Below, in pieces: positions 9,725 to 21,869 of a DNA stretch of 64,000 bases (its first letter is position 1; each line of letters starts with the position of its first letter). Source of the stretch: Bimastos eiseni (Eukaryota; Annelida; Clitellata; Crassiclitellata; Lumbricidae); NCBI GenBank assembly GCA_959347315.1, contig OY365813.1:14323567-14387566 (forward strand), read 5' to 3'. A program made the translations under genes and the position numbers. Below the pieces are notes generated by a model, which did not search any database, was not told the DNA's origin, and saw nothing but the letters and a program-made list of their open reading frames with translations.

Positions 9725-10860
9725 AATTATGTATGTATGATTTATGGCAGTTGGGCAACAGTATGCTCTCAGAGATTTACCCATTTGTAACAGCTAAAGC
9801 AATCGTGCATAATGATTCACGTTCCTCGTCGCAGCGAAAATGTACAACCAATTTCTTTGGTGATGGCTAATGTGACAAAGCGCCCCAGCTGGTCCTTTTC
9901 CCTAAGGAGGTTCCAGTGATTTAGAAGTAGGCCTACACAGTGACTAATTGACTTTTACATTGAGACTCGACAATATGTGCATGGATTACAGTCTTCGTTT
10001 TGAAACGTCACTAAACAATGTCTCAAAAGGCTTATATGTAAGTTTAAGACGCACCTTTCGGATCTTTTCGATTGTAGGTTGTGTACCTCGACGTATTTTC
10101 AGTGTTTGTAAAAAGCGCTACTTAGGTTAATTTGGCAATCCAAAGTGCGATTTAGATGAGCATTTCCAAAAAGAAATAGCTGTCAATTGCACATAAATCT
10201 CAATGAAGACAATGGAAGGGTCCACAAGCATGGAGAGACCACCTATAAAATAGGTTTAAAGTACTTAAGTTGAGGTCAAAAGTAACATGTGTACATACAT
10301 ATTACATATTCATGCATACATACGTGCATACATTGCATATATATAAAATATTTATATCTCCTCCTCTCAACTTTCAGACGCCGGTTTTTGTTCCGCCGTC
10401 CCTGAAACGACATAGGTTTGATCATGCAATCATGGCTCAAATATATCCTACCTGCCCAGATTATGTCCCACCATGAATATCACCCCTTCACCGCTGTAAC
10501 AAACGAGGTTCCCTAGGGCAAGTTTGAAATATCTTAATGAAATTTAGAGAACTAGTGAAATCCTATTTATGTTACTATAGGACACAGCAGAGGCACATTC
10601 AAAATGGCTGATCATGCACTGAAATACAAATTTACACATCAGTCATTGCATATTTGGACAAAAACTGTAAAATTCGTAATGTGACTCACCAATAAAATAT
10701 TTCAAGACTAACACAACTAAAACTAGAACTAATAAGCAAAATGCTATAGCACAAAAATCTGTGGAAATGTATGATCATTTGCGTCATTGAACTGAATTAC
10801 TATAGGATTTGCGTCAATGACCTAACGCGTGACGTCACTTGCTGAACAATCCATGGATAT
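9725..10860. repeat. LicD 5' flank, duplicated with 17200-20850
   Basis: Collinear matching blocks: 10060-10125 (ACGTATTTTCAGTGTTTG) with 18330-18362; 10133-10160 (TTTGGCAATCCAAA) with 18546-18575; 10200-10290 (CAATGAAGACAATGGAAGGG) with 18612-18700; and 10520-10700 (ATATCTTAATGAAATTTAGA, TTCGTAATGTGACTCACCA) with 20600-20720. The block is upstream of the minus-strand LicD gene and shows that the duplicated unit extends at least 2 kb beyond the coding region. No other gene is seen in it. Confidence 0.65.
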
Positions 10861-11059
10861 GCATATTTAGATCAGTGAAATCCAAGGACCAATATACAGA
10901 TTAATAGACTATCCTTGAGCGGACTCACAGCCTTACATCTAACAGGTAAGCTGAAAGAGACGCTGTATGATTGTTGCTCGTGAAATTTGTGTCCTCTTGG
11001 AGCTTTATTTTCATCGTGTGATTGATGACGTTCCCATTGGTGTTGATTTCACTCAAGAT

Positions 11060-11155
11060 TATTCTGTCTCTGTCTCTGTCTCTGTCTGTCTGGCTGTCTG
11101 TCTCTGTCTCTATCTGTCTTTCTCTGTCTCTGTCTCTCTCTCTTTCTCTCTCTAC
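11060..11155. repeat. CTGTCT-type simple repeat
   Basis: An imperfect run of TCTCTGTCTCTGTCTGTC units of about 95 bases. Confidence 0.85.
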
Positions 11156-11230
11156 AGGCCCTTTCAGAGGTTAGAGGAATCCCGGGCCACTAACTCTTTG
11201 TCATATTGAAATTACAAAAGGCAAGGCCTA

Positions 11231-11880
<650 letters not shown>

Positions 11881-12014
11881 AGACCAAAACGAGATAAATC
11901 TAAGATAAAATTTCATTTAAACATTCTTATTTAACAAATGCTTTTCGTCCATTTTGGTATAGCAAATTATTAAATTATTTTTAGATGAATCTACTTTTCG
12001 TGCAACATCACAGT

Positions 12015-12410
12015 TTATATTAAGTAGGAATTGTTCAGTCCATTCAACCGTTGCTGTTCAATTGTTGAACGATGGTGATTTTTGACTTGCTGCAATACAT
12101 TGAAAGCTCTTTCACCAGAAGCCACTGATGCTGGAAAACTGATTATTGAAAATAAGTATAGTGCAACAGGTATATTGGGAGACACTGCAGATAGACCAAG
12201 TCCAAGTAGGCTTGTTTATCTTTCAGTAGGAAAGATATAATGTCGGTTTGCATTCTTCTTTGAAATTAGTGCCATGAACTCTTCCAACATCTCATCCCCA
12301 AGACCTTGTGAGAGTTTTTTGTCATAATGCTGTTGACATTTCTTGGCAGTCGACAATAAATCTTCGTCAGTCAAATTTTTAAACTCCAAAGATAAGCAAT
12401 CAACTAACAC
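12015..12410 (-). pseudogene. hAT transposase C-terminal fragment
   Basis: The minus strand encodes part of a hAT-superfamily transposase with the C-terminal dimerisation region. Its key stretch is F-P-A-S-V-A-S-G-E-R-A-F-N-V-L at about 12100-12145, followed by H-R-S-T-I-E-Q-Q-R-L-N-G-L and a stop at 12015-12017. Upstream text such as K-C-Q-Q-H-Y-D-K-K-L is in the same frame, but a TAA at 12216-12218 interrupts it, so the copy is broken. The S-V-A-S-G-E-R form resembles hAT5/ZMYM-type transposases. The zinc finger and catalytic core are absent. A captured host hAT-derived gene is possible but unlikely given the stop and truncation. Confidence 0.8.
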
Positions 12411-12419
12411 ATATCATTT

Positions 12420-13639
12420 AATGAGAGAAACAGCTGTTGTAAACCTGATCGTAGGCTACGAAAGTGAGGCAATATAGATGATTATTCACATTAATTATTA
12501 ATAGCCAACCTCTTTAATCGGATTTTAATTGAAATTATAGTAACCTAAGTTATTATTTTAAATAATAATCTATAGCAGAAGAGGATACTTTCTGAGATTA
12601 TATTAAATTTATTAAAAGAATAATCTCAATATCAATTACTACACGGTTGGCCTAGACCTTAAAGCAACATGTCACAGTCATGTCTGAAGACTTCGGTTGT
12701 GTTCAACATTCCGTCCATATTTAAAAACTAGGTAATCAGAGAATTTACTTGTTTCGCTTTAAATATTCCCTGAATTATTGAAAATTATCGAGGCGGCGAG
12801 GCCTATTTGAAAACAAAAATCCATTGACATATTTTGTAATATTATTTTAATATTATTCAAAGATTACATAAATTAAGCTCCATTGTGCTGCATTTATTTT
12901 GGCTATGTAGAGAACCCACTTGTCGGTTTTTATTTAATCAACTGTTTCTAGAAAACGCCAGAGTCACCTGTTCTTCGTTATTATTATAGTAATGCTCTTG
13001 ACTCGCAATTTAATGTGATGAATATGATAATGCAGTTATTCTAAAATATATTAGTGTTGGAATAAATCGTTACTTAAGCTTATTAGAAGTAAAATAAAAA
13101 ATTTAGTATTAAGCAATAGTATTACAGAACTTAGTGTAATTAATTTTACGGGCCCATATTATTTTTAAGCCCCTCTTGAAGCAGAGGCTCGGGCCAAATG
13201 GCCCGCCTGCCCCCATCCGATAGGGCCTGCCTTTCTATTTCTCTCGTAGGCTATCCCTCATACTCTGCGAAATGCATTATTAATTGCAGGTTAAGGATTC
13301 AATTATGTTTTAACTGTACGTACGAAACTTTTGTAGGCCTACCTATTATTATCGTGGGGCACCTAACGTGCTACCACGCCATGCATAAGATTTAGATTTG
13401 TAAACGTCAATGATTCTCTATAGAAAAACTGAATTATTTGTGAAGCAGACCATACTTAACGAATTGGACATTTAGTGAATAGCGTTCTTTCATCCACCAC
13501 CGAATAATTTGAGAGTGAATGTATACCTGGATTAGAATAACTATGGCGTATGACGATTTAAAAATCAAAGAACACGATACATAGCCGGGCGTCTACGAGG
13601 CACTGTTTCAACATTTCAGGTGCTCGTGAATAAGCTTGT
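12420..13639. other. AT-rich intergenic DNA, nothing recognised
   Basis: Over 1.2 kb without a supportable gene. A GC-richer patch at 13150-13240 and AGGCCTA words near 13335 are the only local features. Confidence 0.4.
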
Positions 13640-14190
13640 GAGCTGTGCTTGGCTTATGAGCGTTGCCTTAGAAGTTTGGAGAGCGCTTAGTATTTAGTAA
13701 TTCCTGTGCAGGTCTCCATCCATTTCTGTCCAAGACGGGCCTCTCAGCCTCGTCCCACGACATCTCCAGACACCTCAGGTCGGTCCTCGGACGTTCGCTC
13801 ATAGGACGATCGCTCATAAAATGACGTTAGCCCATAGGACGTTCGCTCATGAGCGATCGTCCTATGAACGAACGTTCTACGACCTTCAGGTCATCCATCT
13901 CTTATTGTCTCAGGCCAGTTCTTCCTCGACCTTCCTCTGCTCCTTCTCTCTTCCACACGTCAGGACATCGCCTGTTTTTAGTGTTTTATTCTTCTATCGT
14001 CCGCCATCTGGTAGATATGATCCATCCACCTCAATCTTCTCCTTCTGGAGTTGCTTTCAATGTCTTCCTGTTCCGTTTTCTCTCTTATGACCTTGTTGGT
14101 CATCTTGTCTCGCCAAGATACGTGCTGAATTCTTCGCAGTCACCTGTGATGATTGAATTAGTTGTGTTGTTTCTGCTGCAAGTGTTTGTT
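13640..14190 (-). mobile_element. LINE reverse-transcriptase ORF C-terminus (broken)
   Basis: On the minus strand, 14190-14015 encodes R-R-R-R-L-R-W-M-D-H-I-Y-Q-M-A-D-D-R-R, the common LINE ORF2 'L-x-W-x-G-H-x-x-R-M-x-D-x-R' signature. 13800-13640 encodes S-W-D-E-A-E-R-P-V-L-D-R-N-G-W-R, the end of the same protein type. The two parts are separated by stops and by an inserted imperfect inverted repeat at 13790-13880 (GGACGTTCGCTCATAGGACG and its reverse). It is a 5'-truncated dead copy. Confidence 0.75.
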
Positions 14191-14224
14191 TCACCTGGAT
14201 GGTTGCAAGCCCACCAGGTATGAA

Positions 14225-15199
14225 CCGAAACTCATTTCGGAACTTGTTTTGAAAACGAAAATCGGGTTTTTTTTTAATATAAGAAACGACAACTTGCCAA
14301 ACTAAAAATCAAGAGAATGAGACTTTTTAAACATTTTAAACTCGAACACAGCAAAATTCAACTCGTAAAATTCGGACTCGACATCCCTGAAGCCCACCGC
14401 AGTAGGCCTACCCTGCTCCTCTATCCTGGCTTTTGACAGGCCCAGACCTCCGAAGTGGTCTGAGGCGGTGTTTGGAGATCACGATCACAATAATTTCCGT
14501 CGGCATCACACATCGGGTGACCATTCAATGCACAATATTCACAGGCTGTGAACGAGGAAAGAACCCATGAGTAAAAGGAAATAACATGAACAAGTCTTAA
14601 AGATAATTTGTTGTTCTTTGGAATTCAGAAGCCGTTTATAGTTCATACTTTTAAGTAAATCGTCAACAGCTTATCATAAGTAAAATCGTTAGTATTATTA
14701 GCAAATAGGATACGATACAACACAATAGGCTAGATATATTACAGAATGATGTCAGTGATATGAATAAAGAAAAACAAGGGGCCCTTTTTATATTGAGATG
14801 GCCGTTATATATATGTATAAATGAATATATATATATTGAATAGTCTGAATTTGCAGCTACTGCGGCACACAGGTACATGTATTAAGCGAACCTCTCGAGT
14901 TAATGTACATATAGGCGTGCAGTCTAATCATTTGGTGTAAACAGTGGACTTCCTGTGCTGGATGTAGACAATATAAACCACAACGCAAGACACGGATCGT
15001 CACTGAAGCGAGCACAGGATCAGACAATGGCAACAGAGATCCCGTATTCATACCTTCACGTAAAGACAACAAATGACTGGCGTTAGGAACTCATAATGAT
15101 GATGCATACAAATATAAACAGCTTCTAAACTATCAGTAAAGCAACAACTTCTGCCACAAAGGCAATAGTCTGCGCTGCTCGTCTATAAATTCTGAAGAA
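14225..15199. other. Intergenic DNA, nothing recognised
   Basis: AT-rich DNA with short (TA)n at 14805-14840. No coding frame with recognisable content. Confidence 0.4.
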
Positions 15200-15943
15200 A
15201 AGCCAAAACCATCTAAGTATTTGACTAGGGGCATAAAGCTATCGAATTCCATAGACTAGCATTGCCTGTTATTTTACGAACAGCACAAGCCCCAATAACT
15301 TACGCTCATCAACTGATTACACATATAGGATTCTTAGCAGCAGTCCCAAACTACCAAGATGCATGCACTACATCGATGTATTTCAAAAGTTAAAATAAAA
15401 TCTAATGATCTGCAATATAAAAGATCGTTTATCGCTTAAAATGCCTCCGTCACATATTGAATAAACATTTTATTGTCCCAAATAATTATCTTAAGCCTCT
15501 AGGCTTACATAAATTTCCAGTTTCCAGAGCTGTAGAGTCGATTTCAAAAATTATCAAAATAAAATATCTAATTCATAACAAGTATTTTGCTAAATCAGTA
15601 AATTTATAAATGCTATAAGGTATCAGGCAAACACACACAATTTGGCTTATTAATCTATATCAACACCAGTCTGCCTCAGTTGAATTGTTACACGTGTACT
15701 GGTTCAAGGTCAAATCCACACTTGCGCAAGCCGTCTGCAAAAGGGAAATTGAGAATTATGATAAATACTGTTCAAATTCACTGCTCGGAAAAACGAAACT
15801 TCTAATCAACATTAGTTGTTGTCTAGGTCAACCGTCAAAGCAAGCTCCTGCCTTCAGTCGTCCCAGGTCAACAGAATTAATATTGTTGCCTTGAATCGTT
15901 ATAGTTCAGCAGCAAGCACATTATTACGTTGAATCGCAATATT
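15200..15943. repeat. LicD 3' flank, duplicated copy (unit U4)
   Basis: Matches the relic at 5440-6100 along most of its length, and matches 7275-7640 in its second half. At 15835-15960 it contains three or four diverged units of the 34-bp sequence (TCGTCCCAGGTCAACAGAA and similar) that is amplified at 7640-8058. This gives the pre-expansion state of that array. Confidence 0.7.
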
Positions 15944-16825
15944 TCAACAGAAAATTCTTGCCTCGAATCGCCCTAATATGGCTGAATTGTTAAGCATCAG
16001 TCTCTCCAGAACGAACTTTGCTGAACCGTTGTCTGATGTTTCTGTCCGATTAACGAATGGAATGAAGTCTGTAAGTCGTGAGCACGGCATTTCCATCGGT
16101 TCAAACGGCAACCGTTTATCAGTGACATGATCGAATACTATTGATCTACACATGGATACGTCAAAATTGACTCTGAGAAAGGCCTCTGTATTACAGGGAG
16201 CTGGAACCATGAGGTTGCCAAACGGGCGTCTTCTTAACGGAAACACGTGACTCTTCAGCCAGATTTCGGTGCTCACGAAATATGGTGAAACGTTCCAGAT
16301 GTGTGTTTCGTTTTCCATGTAGAAGAAGATGTCTATATACGGAGAGCGATAGCTGTCTTGAAAGAGATACCTACCACGAAGCGAATAGAACTTCCACTGG
16401 TACATGAAGTCTTCACCGCTACCCGCCCAGTCGTACAGGCCGAAAGTCGTCGGATTTGCGGCCACCCTCGACCGCAGAACTCGGCTGACTGTCTGTCGGT
16501 CGGAGGCGTTGACGATGACGTCGATGTCATCGTCCCACGGGATGCGACCGTGGTGACGCCAGGAGCCTAACAGGGTCCCAGCAATGATGAAGTACTTTGT
16601 ATTGGTCGCGTCCATCGCCTCGACAAACGTCTTGAACGTCAGATCGAGTAGAGCCATGTGCTTGGAATCGATCGAAGGCAGGAACCGAAGCTCGTCCTTC
16701 GTTGGCTTAATGACGTAGTACACGATGATCAGCAGAAGCACCACGCAGGTCAAGACGAACAACTTGGGGAGGACGAACCTGCTCAGCCAACAATGGACTA
16801 TATCGAAAGCTGCCATTGTTTTCAT
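15944..16825 (-). CDS. LicD-family phosphotransferase-like protein, copy 2 (293 aa)
   Basis: An intronless LicD-domain protein, paralogous to the gene at 8043-8906 and in the same orientation 7.9 kb away. Order of features: basic/hydrophobic N-terminus, membrane anchor at about residues 22-39, a conserved luminal stem K-P-T-K-D-E-L-R-F-L-P-S, G-T-L-L-G-S-W-R-H-H at 83-92, acidic D-D-D-I-D-V at 98-103, and a C-terminus ending R-I-F-C. An in-frame TAA lies five codons upstream of the first Met, which fixes the start. The length fits a short LicD-family enzyme. Related animal enzymes (fukutin, FKRP) are larger, so this is probably an invertebrate-expanded LicD group rather than an orthologue. 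Transfer of a phospho-sugar or phospho-alcohol to a glycan is inferred from the family. The substrate is unknown. Confidence 0.87.
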   Translation of the reverse strand: MKTMAAFDIVHCWLSRFVLPKLFVLTCVVLLLIIVYYVIKPTKDELRFLPSIDSKHMALLDLTFKTFVEAMDATNTKYFIIAGTLLGSWRHHGRIPWDDDIDVIVNASDRQTVSRVLRSRVAANPTTFGLYDWAGSGEDFMYQWKFYSLRGRYLFQDSYRSPYIDIFFYMENETHIWNVSPYFVSTEIWLKSHVFPLRRRPFGNLMVPAPCNTEAFLRVNFDVSMCRSIVFDHVTDKRLPFEPMEMPCSRLTDFIPFVNRTETSDNGSAKFVLERLMLNNSAILGRFEARIFC

Positions 16826-17084
16826 AGATTCAAAAATTTAGTCGTCTATATACAATGAGCTTGGTCTGCTGTCAACAACTGTGTACGATGTGACGTCCAG
16901 GTAAGATTCACGCCAATGATGAAACTCGTGGTGTGACGTTTGACTCTGGAGAATTGCTAATCAGTCGCCTCTACAATTGCCATTATATACTTGTAAGTGA
17001 GTAGCTCACGAATTGTGCTAATAGTGCTTTAGCTTTGGATAAACATGTATGTGTATGCATGTGGGGCTATAATATTAATTATAA

Positions 17085-17200
17085 TAATAATAATAATAAC
17101 GCCGATTTATATGGCGCCGTAAACGGGGCCAAACCAAACCACGGGCGCCGTAAAACCTAAAACGAAAGTCAGCAGACAGGATAAGCCTTAGAAAACAGAA
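17085..17200 (-). repeat. Dispersed GCGCCATATAAAT-type tail fragment
   Basis: 'AATAATAATAACGCCGATTTATATGGCGCCGTAAA' (split at 17085-17125) is the reverse of the 'GGCGC-TATATAAAT plus short microsatellite' tail found at LINE and SINE 3' ends elsewhere in the window. Confidence 0.5.
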
Positions 17201-17555
17201 AAACTTTCAGTTTAGTTTTAAATGAGTCTACTGAGTCGGCCATTGTATCACGTTTCTCATTGTAGATGCAACAGTAAGAAAAATAATTCAAGATTTCTGA
17301 TTCACTATACGACCGAGAGGTAATCAATCTATTCTTAAAATTTTTGAAACGAGAGCCAATGAATAATCACTTAAACGGACCCTTTTCCAAACGAGTCTTT
17401 AGTGATTAAAATGCACATGATTGCGAATTAATTTGTATATTGAAACTCGACAATAGGTTAAAGGATAATTACAGTCTGCGTTAACTCTATCTATCAAGAA
17501 ATCTTACGAGCTTTTAAGACGCACCATTTCAGACCTCATAGACATATAATCCCAT

Positions 17556-18319
17556 CAGTGTTCGGCACGAGACCAAAACCTCGAGACCGAGAGGTCCAAG
17601 ACCAAGACCGGGTGGTCCGAGACCAAGACCTGGTGGTCCGAGACCAAGACCAAGACCGATACTCTTTTTCATAAACAATTCAATTTATTAAGACGCTAAA
17701 ACGNNNNNNNNNNNNNNNNNNNNNNNNNNNNNNNNNNNNNNNNNNNNNNNNNNNNNNNNNNNNNNNNNNNNNNNNNNNNNNNNNNNNNNNNNNNNNNNNN
17801 NNNNNNNNNNNNNNNNNNNNNNNNNNNNNNNNNNNNNNNNNNNNNNNNNNNNNNNNNNNNNNNNNNNNNNNNNNNNNNNNNNNNNNNNNNNNNNNNNNNN
17901 NNNGTTAACAGTGACTATACGTGGCCGACTACATAATTATTATATTGTTCCAAAAAACTTGAAATTTGTGAAAGCATATTTTGAAGATGGCTGGTCCCGT
18001 TGCAAATACATTTTTTTGTCCATAGTAACATGTATATATATATATGGTCAGCACGTCATAAATCGATAAAATCGCGTAGGACCTAAACATCCGGTGTCCT
18101 CTAATAATGGAAAATAAACGAAAATTATCAAAGATATTGCTCTACTGCGGCAAATGACCAAGAACGCTAACTTAAGACGGAGTCCAATCCCAAGACCGTT
18201 CCTTTAAGACCAAGACCTAGGCCGATGGTCCGAGACCGAAACCAAGACCGATGCATTCGAGACCGAGACCAAGACCGCAGTTTCCGGTCTCGAGACCGTC
18301 TCTAGACCACATCCCTTGG
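17556..18319. mobile_element. hAT-like element of the GAGACC family, copy 1 (contains assembly gap)
   Basis: Left end CAGTGTTCGGCACGAGACC, right end GGTCTCGAGACC...ACCACATCCCTTGG. The flanks carry AATCCCAT (17548-17555) and AATCTCAT (18320-18327), a 7/8 match to an 8-bp target duplication typical of hAT elements. Both ends consist of tandem 'GAGACCAAGACCG' motifs. Internal DNA after the gap matches the copies at 54900-55298 and 57021-57922. No transposase is seen, so it is non-autonomous. The matching place in the other LicD unit (about 10070) has no insertion. Confidence 0.75.
17704..17903. other. Assembly gap (200 N)
   Basis: Exactly 200 ambiguous bases, a fixed-size placeholder. The true length of the interrupted element is unknown. 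Confidence 0.99.
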
Positions 18320-18689
18320 AATCTCATGTCAACGTATTTTCAGTGTTTTAAAAAGCGATGTGTAGGCCTAGAGTATACGTGTTTAATTAGATACACAGGC
18401 TTACATACGCACATACACATAGCCTACATACAAAATACATGCATGCAGCATACTTAAAGACACATAAACATAGGACATGTATATAGATACATGCATTCAT
18501 ACATACATGACATAAATATACACTTCGTTTCATTATTGTATTCATTTGGCAATCCAAAATACAATTAACATCATGATATGAGCATTACTATAAAAAATTT
18601 CTATTGCACAGCAGACCCAATGAAGGACGGAAGGGTCGCGCAGGTTAGGGCCACCTAATAAAATAGTCATGGAGTATTTGAGTATATAG

Positions 18690-18975
18690 AGGCCAAAAAT
18701 TACATACATACATACGTACATACAAATATACATGCATACATACATGCATACATACACACATATATACATGCATACATACATACAAACATTCATGCATGCA
18801 TGCATATATATACATACGTACATACATGCATACATACATTCATACATACATACATACATTTATATATACATTCATACATACATACATACATGCATACATG
18901 CATACATGTATACATACATACATACATACATACATACATACATACATACATACATACATACATACATACATACAA
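18690..18975. repeat. (TACA)n microsatellite
   Basis: About 285 bases of TACA repeat, interrupted by TGCA, CGTA and TTCA steps, with the last 70 bases nearly pure. It is the reverse-complement class of the (TATG)n tract and occupies the place of the short TACA run at 10300-10330 in the other LicD unit. Confidence 0.95.
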
Positions 18976-18999
18976 TGCATAGAATAACCATAACCATAA

Positions 19000-20595
19000 C
19001 CAACCATTTTTATTGCATTCCTCAACCGAGATAAATTTGACGAAAGTTAGCAATAACAAGTATATGAGACAGAAAAACAGCTGAGGACCAATAGGAAGAA
19101 AAAAGAAACCCCTAAGGGACCAACAAGGTCCCGCTAACGGGGCCCACCCTTTCTCACATTAAGTATAAGCAGCAGGAAGGAATTTTAATTATAGTACGAA
19201 GGTAACTTATAACTTAACTAGTTAACTACAGAAAAGACTGGCACCTCACATATAAACTGTAGCAACATAAAATAAGTAACCTTTGTATTTCTTACTGAAT
19301 ATTTTGGTAGTTCGAGCTAAGCGAATGTCTACTTGAGTCATGCTCCAAATTATAGTTCTAGAATATCTTATAGCAAATTGCCTAGTGTTTGTTCTACAAA
19401 TGGCTGGTCTGTAAGAGTCGATGCAAACATACATACATACATACATGTCATACATACATACATACAATGCATACAATGCGTACAATACGTACATACTTAA
19501 ATTCATTTCATTATTTCATTTTTTGCCCTTTTACGCAATTATTACGTTCACTTCATGCTAATTAGCAGGCAGCTTTTATTGGGGGCCCTGAAGGGAGTCG
19601 CACGACCCACTATATAATTGTAGGCCTAACGACCATGGAATAGTCATTACAAGCTTTTACATGTGCCATATCTGTTACATTACCGAGTTTCACTTAAGGT
19701 ATTTAGTGATTTATGTAACGCTTTTAAATGATGATGCATATGTTCCTGGGTTTGTGGAGATTTCCTGATGCATGAATTATTTAAGTAGTCATCGCACGAT
19801 TTCCTGACTTCACAGCCGCTGACAGATGGCGCTGCAAGTTAATTGTCAATGAGGGGGCATCGATGGGAATCATAAGACGTGACGTGAGTGGTCATAGGTG
19901 TTTCCCGCGCGCACGTGACGACGCTTTGGCTAAGCGCCTTTATAAGCTAGCTCCTCTTCTACTTTACGCATAAAAAAGCTGTGAGTGCTGTAAAATGCCC
20001 AGCAAATTTTTGTCGACGGCAACCTCTGTTGTCATAAGCTGTCGTTAAACCCTGGATCCATCCATCCACTTCATGCATATCATCCTTGTTATGGATGCGG
20101 CGTTAAATAAATGTAGCTTATATCATTATCCTTCAGTGTCAGTGGACCAGCTATAGAGAAGTCGTTCAACCGAGGTCGTTGAGGCTGATAGGTTGGACTG
20201 TTTCTAGGCAAAGTACCTTTAAACCCTAGTATAGTCAGTCAGCTAGAGAGAAGTCGTCGATACTAATGAGAGACGGTCACTTTCGTTGGTCGAGACGGAA
20301 GACCAGATGTCCCCGTAGTCAGTCAATTAGTCAGTCAATCAGTGAAGTCACGACTTTGACGTTGTTGCTGCTGATGAGAAAATTATGTTGTCTATGACAC
20401 GCAAAGACTCAGAAATATATAGCGTGGGTGAGAATTGTTGCTGGGAACCAGCGAAGACAATGAAATAAGGGCAATAAATATTATGTTTTATACCCAGCCC
20501 AGATAGAGTCTTAGGATAGAAAAGCACTATCGTTTGTGTGCCAATATAACAAATGTTTCTGATATCAAAAATCCTACTCACGTCACAATTGGACG
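19000..20595. other. Intergenic DNA with a possible LTR-like promoter block
   Basis: 19095-19145 (AAGGGACCAACAAGGTCCCG) contains a short inverted repeat also present in altered form at 5322-5342 and 46570-46600. Around 19936 a TATAAG box is followed 160 bases later by AAATAAA (20104), a spacing seen in LTRs, but I cannot place TG/CA ends. No gene is recognised. Confidence 0.3.
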
Positions 20596-20868
20596 TAACA
20601 CAGGCAAGTTTCAAATGTCTGACTGATATTAAGAGAACTGGTTAATATTAATGGACAAAAACTGTCAAACTGATAAATTCGTAATGTGACTCACTAGTGA
20701 AATATTATATTAAGACTGAAACTTTAAATTAATGCTAACACTTTTACTATAAATTTATGGCAGACCTTCACCAATTCTGTGAGAGTTTATAATCAAACCC
20801 CGTGGTCATTATGATTGTGACGTCACATATTTTACATGATCAACACCAGCGGGTGGACCATTAATAAG

Positions 20869-21823
20869 TATGATTAGAGAATGAAATTCCGGACCCAAAT
20901 CAATTTTCCGGAATTTCGGGATTTTTTCGGTAAAAATCCGGAATATTTCTGGAATTCCGGAAAACTGACTGTGAATGTATTTACCGACTCATTACTGTCA
21001 ATTTCCAACAAATTTCCAACTGAATAAAATTTGCCTACTAGTTTGATGCCTTTTATCTGGTATAATACCAAACTACACATGAAAGTAGCGTCTAAGGTAT
21101 CACAAAGTCGATATTCTCTGACAATTTTCAAAGAAATAAATAAAAGTTCCAAACTTAAAGAACATAGATATAATATAGTCCACTGTGTTAATGAATCCAT
21201 AATGCATCAGACAAGCTTCTGAACATATGAACGATGGAGTCCATCATCGAGTCTGCAAAATGGAGCAGATAGGCCTAACGCCGGCTGCAGAAAACGCATG
21301 ATCAGCTTCAACACAGTCTACTTGCTATACATGTAGGTCTTCAATCAAAAAAATAATGCTATCAGACTCCTTCCTCATAAGTAGCCTTTCTGTCGCGGCG
21401 CTTGTATCTTTGTAGAGAGTTAAACTCTCCACAAATTTTTTAGTCATTCTGAGGGCTTTAGGCCTATCCAGCGTTCCCGTAATAACGGTCGAAATACAGA
21501 AAAACACGAGAGTCTTTATGCGCACAGTTCATAAACCTAATAGAGCAATTATTCAAAGTGATACCACACATGAAATATAGGGCCTAATAGCCTATATCAT
21601 ATTCATATATACCATAATTATGTGAATGAAATAAAGTTCTGCATCTTGTGTTCCATGAATTATGATAATAACAATGAAATTAATTGCTATTTAAACCCGT
21701 AATTTCACTTCCAAAATTCTGGAATTTGTGCTTAAAAAATTCCGGAATTTCGGTATTCATAAACGACCGGAATTGCCGGATTTCCGGAATTCGGAAATTC
21801 CGGAATTCCAGTCTCCAAGCCTG
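20869..21823. mobile_element. Inverted-repeat element with CCGGAATTCC subterminal repeats (hAT-like)
   Basis: The left edge TTAGAGAATGAAATTCCGG matches the reverse of the right edge (TTGGAGACTGGAATTCCGG) at 16 of 19 positions. Both ends are packed with 'TTCCGGAATTTC' variants (20885-20965 and 21715-21810). The minus-strand interior has 108- and 66-codon frames without recognised domains, perhaps decayed transposase. I cannot find a convincing target duplication, so superfamily assignment is tentative. Confidence 0.6.
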
Positions 21824-21869
21824 ATAGAGCATCACGTGATGAGTAGATATTCGTTTATTTGGAAATAAC

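Noticed and set aside
13790..13880. The inverted GGACGTTCGCTCATAGGACG block as a regulatory operator
   Set aside because: It lies inside a dead LINE fragment and looks like a small insertion or local inverted duplication.
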